Below are positions 53,401 through 60,726 of a stretch of 64,000 nucleotides of DNA, piece after piece. The translations under genes and the position numbers were made by a program. A model generated the notes under the pieces. That model ran no database searches. It saw only the letters and a program-made list of their open reading frames with translations, and was not told where the DNA came from. How positions within the stretch are numbered: the stretch's first letter is position 1; every line of letters starts with the position of its first letter. Source of the stretch: an uncultured Clostridia bacterium (lineage in GTDB: Bacteria; Bacillota; Clostridia; Oscillospirales; Ruminococcaceae); contig CAMVNQ010000005.1 of assembly GCA_947168885.1 (NCBI GenBank), positions 186,001 through 250,000 of the forward strand, in the 5' to 3' direction.

Positions 53401-56282
53401 TTCTCGCTGTAATCCGCGCGTATAGCAGCACACCTAATTCCCGCGTCGATGAGTTTATCCATATCCTCACGGACGAGACGCGGGTTCTCGCCGTTTATGA
53501 TGCCGTCGATAAGAAGTTCCGTTCCGGTGACTTCCTTAAGCAGCTTAATCAGCCCGTCGATACCGTTCTTATCGGAAGGCAGTGCCGCACCGAGAACCGC
53601 CGACAGCGCAGAATATGCCGAAGCGGCGTCATCCGCCTTGTTTACAAGGAGCTCGGAAAGCTCGGCGAACGCGCTGCGCAATTCGATAGTGTACTCGGTC
53701 AGGCAGACGTTCTTAAGCGGCGAGTCTTTCAGCCCGCCGAGCCCTCTGCCCGCCGCTTCCGCATCGGACGCGGCTTCAAGCCATGACGAATAATCGAACG
53801 ACGTAGCTCCCTCGATAAGCGCGGGATCAATGCTTATCCTGCCGTCGAACGCCTGTGCGGCTTCATAGCCCGCTATCGCGTCCGAAACGGACATTCCTGC
53901 CGCACGTTCTTTATAGAGCGCAGCCATTGTGTCGTTGAGCTCCTTACGCAGAGAGTGAAGTTTCTCCGCAGTCTGTGCGTACTCAGACGGAGGCTTTATA
54001 CGGCTCATGGAAAGTGCGGATTCAAGCTGGTTCAGCACGGCGCGCTTATTCGATTTATTGGAGTGCAGTTCAAGACAGAACGGATCAAGCCCTATCTTAG
54101 CGAGACGTTTCTGTACGACGGACAGCGCTGCCATTTTCTCCGCGACGAACAATACGGACTTGCCCTGAAACAGGGCATTCGCGATCATGTTGGTTATAGT
54201 CTGTGATTTACCGGTCCCGGGCGGTCCGTGGAGCACGAAGCTGCGCCCGAGGGACGCTTCGTAGATTGCCGCAAGCTGCGACGAATCGGCGCTCATCGGC
54301 ACAGCCATATCCGCGGGCATGAGCTTCTCGTCGAGGGTATGCGGCGAAAGGTCAAGCTCTTCTGTTTCCCATTCGGTCTTACCGGACATCAAGCTCGCGA
54401 CCACCTTGTTCTGTGCAAGCTCGTCGGAGCGGTTGCGTATGTCATTCCACATGATGAAGCGGCTGAACGAGAATTGCCCGATAAACGCAAGCTCCTCTAT
54501 ATCCCAGCGCTTTTTCGACATGACAGCCTGTCTCATCGTGCTGAGAACAAGCGGTATATCAACGCCGTTCTCATCCGTCGGAAGCGGGTCAAGCCCGTTT
54601 ATCGAGAGCCCGTGATCCTGACGCAGATATTCGAGCAGCGTTATGTTCATCTGCGTCTCCTCACCGCGTATGCGGAGGGAGTACGACTTATCCTGTATCT
54701 TTTTCACGAGATCGACCGGCACGAGTATGAGCGGCGCATATTTCGGCTTTGCGCTCTTGTCCGTCTCGTACCAGCGCAGAAATCCGAGCGCAAGATAAAG
54801 TGTGTTCGCGCCGTTCTCCTCAAGGCTCACCTTAGCGTCGCGGTGGAGCTTCTTGAGTGTTTTTTCAAGCTCTGTCTCGCTTACAAATGTACGCAGACGA
54901 CGGTTTTTGAACTCCGACTCGGCGATAGACGTGATCAGGTCTTTCTCGTTTTCGATCTCGTATATCTTGCTGTCCGAAAGAACAAAAGACTTTTCCTGCG
55001 GCGCAGGCATTATCCGGAAGCTCTCGCCTTCCGAGATGACATCTTCGAGTTTCGCGATGTCCGCGGTCATGAACTGGACATTCGACGATGTCGGGCGGAA
55101 GTTCAGAAGGCTGTTACGCAGGCTCAGGTCGAGCAGCTTGCGTTCCCAGATCATCTGCTTCGTAAGCTCTTTTCCCTCCGCAAAACCGCCGCGTCTCGTA
55201 ACGTCAATAACGCGCGGCGCATCGGTGATCTCGTCCTCCGCTCGTCTGCCGTAGTCCACTGCCTTATATTCGCCGTTCTCGGCGACTCTCGCAGGGATAG
55301 GACGTATCCCGCTCCCGCGGCAGCGGCGTACATCGACCGCGCATACAAAATCCTTCGTCTCGTCGAGATGCGCAACAGCGTGCTTCTCCGCGTGCATAAA
55401 ATCGGCATCGGAGCCGGCGACGAAATCCGTGCACTCAACGAGACATATCTGATCTATGCCCTCTGCGGCACGCTTTTTCAGCGCGGACGCGTCGTCCTCC
55501 GCACAGTCGGCGAATGTCTCGTCATCAAGCCAGAGGCCTGCAAAGGCGTGTCCCTTGACGATGACAACAAGCGGGTTCAGCCCTATCTGTTCAAGACAGG
55601 AAGCGTACAGCAGCGAAAGGTCAAGACAGGTGCCGTGCTTCTCGGAAATGACCGTATATGGAAGGCGAACGCGCTGGCCTCTTTTCTCGTAGCTTGCGGG
55701 CGGAACGATATAGGCTATGTTTCTCGCCTGAAGCGCGGCGTATATCGCTGCTGCCTGCTGTTTCACAATGTTCGGGTCCTCGGACTGATAGCCCATGAAT
55801 GACGGTGAACCTGTCCAGGTCTGCATATATACGGCGGCTTCGGAGACTATCTCGTTGACAAGCGGGTGGTTAGGCGCGCAGAACGCGCTTATGAGCTCAG
55901 GCATCACGGAAACGCCGCTCCATTCGTCATACGCCAATATCTCAACGGGGATGTCGATCTCGGCGAGCGTTTCGCCGTCCTTTTCGGCGGATATATGGAT
56001 ATTGCCCGCAGTCTTTTCCGTAAGCGAGAACAGAAGCTCCGGCGAAAGCGTAAGTTTAACGGGAGCTATCTCTGTAGTCCGAAGTCCTTCCACAAACTGC
56101 ACTTCAAAAAGAAACGGCTTAGCGAACGCGGGGTCGAAATCCACGCGGACGGTAACACCCTCAACTGAGCTCTCTCCGTCGTTCACGAGACGGATGCTCC
56201 TAATGAGCGGTATGTAGTTCTGCTGCATCGCAAAACTGAAAAAGCCGGTGGTAAACGCTTCTATCCTGATATTTCCGTTCAT
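50496..56282 (-). CDS. DUF4011-helicase-nuclease-like-DUF3320 protein with N-terminal transglutaminase-like domain
   Basis: 1928 residues. It has an N-terminal Ig-like region and a transglutaminase-like segment (EKHGTCLDLSLLYASCLEQI, about 217; KGHAFAGLWLDD, about 244). DUF4011 follows (from about 370, ERKLLDLSLRNSLLNFRP). The SF1 helicase has Walker A HGPPGTGKSQT (about 686), Walker B LVIFDEASQLP (about 1312), VVVGDPKQLPP and WRRLNVAISRARKEM. The REase-like domain (about 1600-1680) carries a changed core: GIMCGSRSG where GIECDG is usual. The C terminus has DUF3320 (about 1760-1830). From memory, proteins of this architecture occur as single-gene anti-phage systems. The function here is inferred from architecture. 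Confidence 0.88.
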   Translation of the reverse strand: MNGNIRIEAFTTGFFSFAMQQNYIPLIRSIRLVNDGESSVEGVTVRVDFDPAFAKPFLFEVQFVEGLRTTEIAPVKLTLSPELLFSLTEKTAGNIHISAEKDGETLAEIDIPVEILAYDEWSGVSVMPELISAFCAPNHPLVNEIVSEAAVYMQTWTGSPSFMGYQSEDPNIVKQQAAAIYAALQARNIAYIVPPASYEKRGQRVRLPYTVISEKHGTCLDLSLLYASCLEQIGLNPLVVIVKGHAFAGLWLDDETFADCAEDDASALKKRAAEGIDQICLVECTDFVAGSDADFMHAEKHAVAHLDETKDFVCAVDVRRCRGSGIRPIPARVAENGEYKAVDYGRRAEDEITDAPRVIDVTRRGGFAEGKELTKQMIWERKLLDLSLRNSLLNFRPTSSNVQFMTADIAKLEDVISEGESFRIMPAPQEKSFVLSDSKIYEIENEKDLITSIAESEFKNRRLRTFVSETELEKTLKKLHRDAKVSLEENGANTLYLALGFLRWYETDKSAKPKYAPLILVPVDLVKKIQDKSYSLRIRGEETQMNITLLEYLRQDHGLSINGLDPLPTDENGVDIPLVLSTMRQAVMSKKRWDIEELAFIGQFSFSRFIMWNDIRNRSDELAQNKVVASLMSGKTEWETEELDLSPHTLDEKLMPADMAVPMSADSSQLAAIYEASLGRSFVLHGPPGTGKSQTITNMIANALFQGKSVLFVAEKMAALSVVQKRLAKIGLDPFCLELHSNKSNKRAVLNQLESALSMSRIKPPSEYAQTAEKLHSLRKELNDTMAALYKERAAGMSVSDAIAGYEAAQAFDGRISIDPALIEGATSFDYSSWLEAASDAEAAGRGLGGLKDSPLKNVCLTEYTIELRSAFAELSELLVNKADDAASAYSALSAVLGAALPSDKNGIDGLIKLLKEVTGTELLIDGIINGENPRLVREDMDKLIDAGIRCAAIRADYSEKFEQSVWSYDADAALINWKKVQQSNFIGKAIGSGKQVKELALYAKSPSLVTKENITEILGTLSEYKQLYVMLTGADPAVTKYFGEYWRGADTAFERIKGAVPTSFAMRDMLGNITPELKAAIVAKKSDPALQPALSEAELRYFDLLGVCDRMKSEFAADIISVCGGADFFGEVRKEAEGYCGSVGMLRDRVVLENGLRKLNGLGLSPAAEAYRSGVLDESSVKGAIAASVCRTVISRAVVSEPLLKAFQGAEYERTVEKYRNFTARFEELTIEELVSRLSARVPDTSTGKSGSSSELAILQKAIKSGARGMSIRKLFDSIPNLLGRLCPCMLMSPISAAQYIDPSFGKFDLVIFDEASQLPTSEAVGAIARGENVVVVGDPKQLPPTSFFTANQVDEDNIEIEDLESVLDDCLALAMPQKHLLWHYRSRHESLIAYSNSRYYDNSLRTFPSPDDLVSKVTWVHVDGFYDKGGSKQNRAEAEAVTAEIVRRLSDPELRKDSIGVVTFNIVQQILIDDMIADELRKNPELEQYANEMYEPILVKNLENVQGDERDVILFSIGYGPDKDGNVSMNFGPVNQDGGWRRLNVAISRARKEMIVYSVIRPEQIDVARSRSEGVAGLRGFLDFAAKGSSALPIRKVVSADKAGGAFADSVARELGKLGYSVRRGIGSSEYKIDIGVIDPDEEGRYLLGIMCGSRSGFELTNARDRNIVQPSVLRGLGWRIVNVHVLDWLDNSAKVMDYLKSEIETTLAAKRNGEPQEEQSEPKKREITFEKEEMPAEDENAHVYVPFVPDVIGDQEYYYDGSSTSQIKRIIEAAVKWESPVSRDVLLHYVLAAFGMKKSAKAEARFAEVFDTLGSEMTKRNESVFVWSFETDPSSYDDFRGAAEDGTKRKLDDIATEEIGSAVVYILKTSISLERAELIKETAKLFGFARTTETAELAVSMGISHAVRSGRAKVDPETGRIMYAG

Positions 56283-56318
56283 ATCGCATATCCTTTCAGG
56301 TAAATTTCACATAATAAC

Positions 56319-56347
56319 AGTATATCATTTCTGCGCCGAAAAATCAA
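56319..56347 (-). promoter_or_regulatory. Promoter of the helicase gene
   Basis: Minus strand: TTGATT (56342-56347), 17 nt, TATACT (56319-56324) with TGA extension. It is divergent from the esterase promoter only 11 bp away. Confidence 0.75.
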
Positions 56348-56357
56348 TACAAAGGTA

Positions 56358-56386
56358 TTGAAAATTTTGCTGTTTTGTGATAGAAT
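56358..56386 (+). promoter_or_regulatory. Promoter of the CE2-like esterase gene
   Basis: TTGAAA (56358-56363), 17 nt, TAGAAT (56381-56386) with TGA before the -10. Confidence 0.7.
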
Positions 56387-56425
56387 GTTACCGTTAATAC
56401 GAAACACAACGAAAGGCGGTCCATT

Positions 56426-57472
56426 ATGGCTATTTTTACGGCAGACAACAAGGCTTTCGCTTACATGGGAAGGACGGACTTTTCCGACCCGAAGGCTCCT
56501 ATGCTCATCTATCCGGGCGCAAACATAAAATTCGGATTTTCCGGTAGCTCACTCGCGATAAACATCATCAACATACACATGGGGTATGACAGCGTTCATC
56601 TCGGCGCGATAATCGACGGGTTCCAGTACAAATATGAGATAAAAAAAGAGGATACCCAAAAGCACATTGTACTGATAGAGGGTCTCGACCCGGAAACGCC
56701 CCACACCTGTATGATCTTCAAGCGTCAGTCGGCACAGCACTATTTCCGCTTTGTCTCCGCGGAAGCGGACGACATACACCCGCTCGACCTGAAATACAGC
56801 TTAAAGCTCGAATTCTTCGGTGACAGCGTCTCGGCGGGAGAATGCTGCGAAGCGATATACAACGAGGGAATGTGCGACCCGAACGACCACAAGGGTGTTT
56901 ACGACAACTGCTATTTCAGCTATACTTTCTCGGCTGCACGTAAGCTCAACGCCGAGTTCAACAACAACTCACAGGGCGGTCTCGCCCTCCTCGACCACAC
57001 AGGCTATTTCTACGGACCGGACATCGAAACGCTCACCGGTCTCGAAAGCACTTACGACAAGCTCAGCTACGTTCCATACGCGCCGTGCGGGGTGTCGGAC
57101 TGGGATTTTTCCCGCTATACGCCGGACTTTGTCATCTTCGCGATAGGTCAGAACGACCACAATCCGAACCCCGAAAAAGTGTATGACAAGGCTTATACCG
57201 AAAATTGGAAAGCAAAGTACAAGGAAATACTGCTCGACCTTAAAGAGCGCTACCGGACAGCCCGCTTCATAATCATCACGACTGTTCTCAAACACGATAT
57301 GAAGTGGGAATACATACTCGACGAGATATGTGCCGAGCTTGCGGATCCGTCAGTCATGAGACTGCGGTTCAGACGTGCGGGGCTCGCGACTGACGGTCAC
57401 CCGCGCATCACAGAGCAGGAGGAAATGGCGGAGGAACTCACCGCATACATAAAACAGCTCATTCAGCAGTAA
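56426..57472 (+). CDS. SGNH/GDSL carbohydrate esterase, CE2-like
   Basis: 348 residues, no signal peptide. An N-terminal beta-sandwich (about residues 1-120) with FGFSGSSLAI is followed by an SGNH hydrolase domain: GDSVSAGE with Ser134 nucleophile, GQND (about 241), and DGHP (Asp/His, about 324-327). The fold order fits acetyl-xylan esterase family CE2, which deacetylates sugars. Without a signal it may act on imported acetylated oligosaccharides, like the GH95 enzyme. AAAGGCGG ribosome site. The gene is flanked by a promoter and a hairpin. Confidence 0.85.
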   Translation: MAIFTADNKAFAYMGRTDFSDPKAPMLIYPGANIKFGFSGSSLAINIINIHMGYDSVHLGAIIDGFQYKYEIKKEDTQKHIVLIEGLDPETPHTCMIFKRQSAQHYFRFVSAEADDIHPLDLKYSLKLEFFGDSVSAGECCEAIYNEGMCDPNDHKGVYDNCYFSYTFSAARKLNAEFNNNSQGGLALLDHTGYFYGPDIETLTGLESTYDKLSYVPYAPCGVSDWDFSRYTPDFVIFAIGQNDHNPNPEKVYDKAYTENWKAKYKEILLDLKERYRTARFIIITTVLKHDMKWEYILDEICAELADPSVMRLRFRRAGLATDGHPRITEQEEMAEELTAYIKQLIQQ

Positions 57473-57481
57473 CAGCAAGAA

Positions 57482-57506
57482 GGACCCCCGCCGCCGGCGG
57501 GGGTCC
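57482..57506. terminator. GC-rich terminator between convergent genes
   Basis: GGACCCCCGCC-gcc-GGCGGGGGTCC, 11-bp stem, 10 bp after the esterase stop. A second small stem, ACGC...GCGT, then TTTTTT follows on the plus strand. Confidence 0.75.
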
Positions 57507-57526
57507 TTACGCTGATGTGGCGTTTT

Positions 57527-57754
57527 TTATCTTCTGTACCGCATATTTGACGCGTTACGCGAGAAAAGGACAGTACGGTCACGAAGATTTATCTTCACAA
57601 CGCTTAGTCCGTAGTTCTCAAGCTCGTGCTTTGCCTGCATGAACGAGTCGTCAACATACGCACCGCAAATTGAGTAGATCTCGTCGAACGTGAGAGTCTC
57701 CGTTCCGAGACAGCTGTCCTTAAGATAGTTCCATAGTTTTGTGTACTTGCTCAT
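57527..57754 (-). CDS. Small conserved hypothetical protein
   Basis: 75 residues, soluble: SKYTKLWNYLKDSCLGTETL, then FDEIYSICGAYVDDSFM, then LSVVKINLRDRTVLF. The pattern (a winged-helix-like fold) occurs in many short uncharacterised Firmicute proteins; no function is known to me. The start at 57754 (ATG AGC AAG) gives the family-like N terminus; a longer frame to 57817 overlaps the HD-GYP end. It probably shares a transcript with the HD-GYP gene, 19 bp upstream. Confidence 0.75.
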   Translation of the reverse strand: MSKYTKLWNYLKDSCLGTETLTFDEIYSICGAYVDDSFMQAKHELENYGLSVVKINLRDRTVLFSRNASNMRYRR

Positions 57755-57773
57755 TTTTATAATTCTTTCCGTC

Positions 57774-59468
57774 TTAATCTGACATCCTGTAATACTCCTC
57801 AAGTCGCGGACGCGCACTCACATAGTATTTCTCGAGATTCTTGTCGAAGTGTTTTCCCATACCGTCCATAATGATAGCATCCGCCTTGTCGAACGGCATA
57901 CTTTCCTTATAAACACGCTTGCTCACGAGCGCGTCGTAAACATCGGCTATCGCCATTATACGCGCTTCTATCGGGATCTCCTCACCCTTAAGCCCTTCGG
58001 GGTATCCGGACCCGTCCCAGCGCTCGTGGTGATAGTGTGCGACATTCTCGGCTATTATATGAAAATCGATGTCATCGGTGCCTTCAAGTATCTGATGAAC
58101 TATCCTTGCGCCCTCTGCGGCATGGGTCTTCATAACCTCGAACTCCTCGTCGGTGAATCGTCCGGGCTTACGGAGTATCGCATCATCTACCGCTATCTTT
58201 CCAAGGTCGTGCATAGGCGCGGCTTTGATGAGGTCCTTACAGAACTCGTCATCGAGTCCGAGCTTGTTGTCCTTCTTGATCTCGTCAACGAGCATCTTTA
58301 CAACATCGCTCGTGCGGCGGATATGACCGCCGGTCGAGTTGTCACGGCTTTCTACCATCGCCGCCATACCGAGAATAAGCTTGTCGTGCATCTCGACAAG
58401 GCTTTTCGTCTTTTCCGCAACTTCATTGGTAAGAGCGGTGTTATACTTGTTTATCAGGCTTATGTACTTCTGGTTCTTTGTATCGTCTGTTATAACGAAC
58501 TGATAGCCTCTCTTGCGGCTGCCCTGATATAGGTAATTTATATCTATCAGGAATATTTTTCCGTCCTTTTCGTAATTGTGCTTATCCTTAGACTCATCGG
58601 CAAGAAACTCATCGAGCCACAGGAGAAGTGTATCCCTGAGCTTCCCGCTCCTTCCGAAAGAACGGTCAACGGTAAGCTCCGACAGCTCAGGGAAAACGCT
58701 GAGAGCCACGTCGTTGCATCCGAGATACTTTCTCTTAAGGTCGATAGATACAAGTCCCGTCTCGTTCGTCTGGACAAGCGAGTCGATTACAGTATCGGAC
58801 ACGTCATAGAGATACATACGGTCAACGATCATAAGATAAACGATCTGCGCTATAAGATATGCTACAGGAACGAGTTCAAGCCCTTCGAGAACAAGTCTTC
58901 CGAGGAAGAACGCAAGCATAGAAAGCGTGACCGGAACGAAAAGAAGCTGCACGATCCTTTTTGAGACAGTCTTTTTTCGTATGTAGGTGTAAACGGAAAC
59001 AACAATACCGGCAAGAAAGTAAAGTATGACCATGACGTAGAACACGGTATGCATGAAGCCGTACCCCTTGTTTACGATCACAGTACCGCCGTATATCGTG
59101 CTTATATCCGCTTTTGTATAGAAAACAGGATTCTTTCCGATGGTGAGCGTTGACGAATACACGATAAAACTTATCAGTATGAGCAGGGTGTTCACTATCT
59201 TCGGAAGCTTCACATCACACAGGTTGAATACGCTCATCATAATGAAGAGCGGCAGGAAGCATCCGCCGAAATAAACTATGTTGTTGCCGATAAGCGCTTC
59301 GCCGAGCGTCTTTGAGTGTGTGATAAACACATAACCGACGTCAGCCATGGGAATTATCGTAAATATCAGAGTAAAACGTACATCAAACCGCTTGCGCCAT
59401 ATATAAGCATAGACCACAGTAAGCATAAACGACAGGAAAAGCAATACATCATAATATATCACAGCCAT
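57774..59468 (-). CDS. Seven-helix membrane sensor with HD-GYP phosphodiesterase
   Basis: 564 residues. The N terminus has about seven membrane helices resembling the histidine-kinase 7TM sensor (to about residue 230). A PAS-like segment (about 235-350) comes next, and a coiled coil leads into the HD-GYP domain (about 370-550). Motifs are HIRRTSDVV, HDLGKIAVDDAIL, HAAEGARIV, HHERWDGSGYP. The metal ligands are intact, so it should degrade c-di-GMP. It lacks a HAMP domain and differs in input from the protein at 18508-20073. AGAGGTG 8 nt before the ATG. Confidence 0.9.
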   Translation of the reverse strand: MAVIYYDVLLFLSFMLTVVYAYIWRKRFDVRFTLIFTIIPMADVGYVFITHSKTLGEALIGNNIVYFGGCFLPLFIMMSVFNLCDVKLPKIVNTLLILISFIVYSSTLTIGKNPVFYTKADISTIYGGTVIVNKGYGFMHTVFYVMVILYFLAGIVVSVYTYIRKKTVSKRIVQLLFVPVTLSMLAFFLGRLVLEGLELVPVAYLIAQIVYLMIVDRMYLYDVSDTVIDSLVQTNETGLVSIDLKRKYLGCNDVALSVFPELSELTVDRSFGRSGKLRDTLLLWLDEFLADESKDKHNYEKDGKIFLIDINYLYQGSRKRGYQFVITDDTKNQKYISLINKYNTALTNEVAEKTKSLVEMHDKLILGMAAMVESRDNSTGGHIRRTSDVVKMLVDEIKKDNKLGLDDEFCKDLIKAAPMHDLGKIAVDDAILRKPGRFTDEEFEVMKTHAAEGARIVHQILEGTDDIDFHIIAENVAHYHHERWDGSGYPEGLKGEEIPIEARIMAIADVYDALVSKRVYKESMPFDKADAIIMDGMGKHFDKNLEKYYVSARPRLEEYYRMSD

Positions 59469-59484
59469 TTCGTTTCACCTCTGA

Positions 59485-59546
59485 GCGCACACTGCCATGT
59501 GCGTAAAATATACGTTTATTATATCACAAACGGTGTTGATTTGCAA
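59485..59546 (-). promoter_or_regulatory. Promoter and leader hairpin of the HD-GYP gene
   Basis: Minus strand: TTGCAA (59541-59546), 17 nt, TATAAT (59518-59523) with TGA extension. A small hairpin CGCACA...TGTGCG (about 59485-59502) lies in the leader, just before the ribosome site. The next 130 bp to 59680 hold nothing I can name. Confidence 0.75.
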
Positions 59547-59680
59547 GACCTTTTGTGAAAACCTATGGTTTCATGCACATCATTGACATTTTATTAACAG
59601 CAAACTGCTCAAAAAAAATTGTTTCTGAAACAAAAAATCGTTCATTCCTCTATACTCTCCCCGTTCGTCCGCCAAAACGC

Positions 59681-59709
59681 TTGACAAAAAGACACCGATG
59701 TGTTATAAT
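59681..59709 (+). promoter_or_regulatory. Consensus promoter of the Thr-rich lipoprotein gene
   Basis: TTGACA (59681-59686), exactly 17 nt, TATAAT (59704-59709): a perfect sigma-A promoter, the strongest in the window. About 80 nt of leader follow. Confidence 0.95.
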
Positions 59710-59797
59710 TTCAGCGTTATTCGGGAATTTGACGGATATTCCGGCTGTTTCCGGATATTATAGAAGAGAAACGTTAAATGTAGAAAAGGAGCAAAAA

Positions 59798-60679
59798 ATG
59801 AAAAAAAAGATCTTAGCGCTTGCAGCTGTCTGCGCTGTTCTCGCTGCGGCAGGCTGCAATAACAACGGTCAGGCAGGCGGTACTACTGCGGCTGCAACAA
59901 CCACTACCGCAGCTACTACCACAGAAGCGGCTACAACTACAACAACAGCGGCACTCGAGACAACTACAGAGGCTGCCACCGAAGATACGGAAGCTCTCAC
60001 AGATCCCGCGCCTTCCATGGATGGCGTTATGACTCACGAAGAGTACATCGCAGCAGAGCTTGACACACCCGTTACCGTATTTACCTATATTCAGGGTAAG
60101 CAGGGCTGGTGGGAAGACAACGGCGTAGGTCAGGCTTCATTCTACGGTCAGGATAACCCCGAGGGCGGTTACTTCATCTACAATATGCCTTGCTCTAAGG
60201 AAGAATATGACGCTATCGTTCCCGGAACAAAGCTCAAGATAAGCGGCTATAAGTCCGAATGGTCCGGTGAAGTCGAGATAACAGACGCAACATTTGAAAT
60301 GTTCGTAAACGATGAATTTATCGCAACTCCTCACGATGTTACAGACCTTCTCGGCAAGGACGAACTCATCAACCACCAGAACGAGCTCGTTTCATTCAAG
60401 GGCATGACTGTTGAAGCAAAGAAGGATGCTGACGGCAACGACCACAGTTTCATGTACAAGTGGGACAACTCCGGTGAACAGGGCGACGACCTCTACTTCG
60501 ATGTTTCCAAGGACGGCAACACATACACATTCACTGTTGAATCCTACCTCTGCGGCAAGGATACAGACGTTTACAAGGCTGTCGAAGCTCTTCAGGTAGG
60601 CGACGTTATCGACCTCGAAGGATTCCTCTACTGGTACAACGGCGCTAACCCGCACATCACAAACGTTACAAAGGCATAA
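59798..60679 (+). CDS. Lipoprotein with Thr/Ala-rich linker
   Basis: 293 residues. Lipoprotein signal (MKKKILALAAVCAVLAAAGC, Cys20 lipidated), a low-complexity Thr/Ala/Glu linker (about 27-75, TTTTAATTTEAATTTTT), and a C-terminal domain of about 200 residues with paired beta segments (ITDATFEMFVND). The fold looks like an OB-type domain. The linker would be a natural glycosylation spacer. It has a consensus promoter, AAAAGGAG and a strong terminator, so high expression is likely. The role is unknown. Confidence 0.8.
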   Translation: MKKKILALAAVCAVLAAAGCNNNGQAGGTTAAATTTTAATTTEAATTTTTAALETTTEAATEDTEALTDPAPSMDGVMTHEEYIAAELDTPVTVFTYIQGKQGWWEDNGVGQASFYGQDNPEGGYFIYNMPCSKEEYDAIVPGTKLKISGYKSEWSGEVEITDATFEMFVNDEFIATPHDVTDLLGKDELINHQNELVSFKGMTVEAKKDADGNDHSFMYKWDNSGEQGDDLYFDVSKDGNTYTFTVESYLCGKDTDVYKAVEALQVGDVIDLEGFLYWYNGANPHITNVTKA

Positions 60680-60691
60680 GCCGATATAACG

Positions 60692-60724
60692 AAGGACCCG
60701 CGTGTAAACGCGGGTCCTTTTTTC
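60692..60724 (+). terminator. Intrinsic terminator of the lipoprotein gene
   Basis: AAGGACCCGCGT-gtaa-ACGCGGGTCCTT then TTTTTT, a perfect 12-bp stem beginning 12 bp after the stop. Confidence 0.93.
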
Positions 60725-60726
60725 GT

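Noticed and set aside
54228-55802. Plus-strand frame of 524 codons inside the helicase gene
   Set aside because: It runs antisense to a conserved multi-domain protein and has no ribosome site or family match.
57755-57817. N-terminal extension of the 75-residue protein
   Set aside because: It overlaps the end of the HD-GYP gene and the residues are unlike the rest; the ATG at 57754 gives a typical start.
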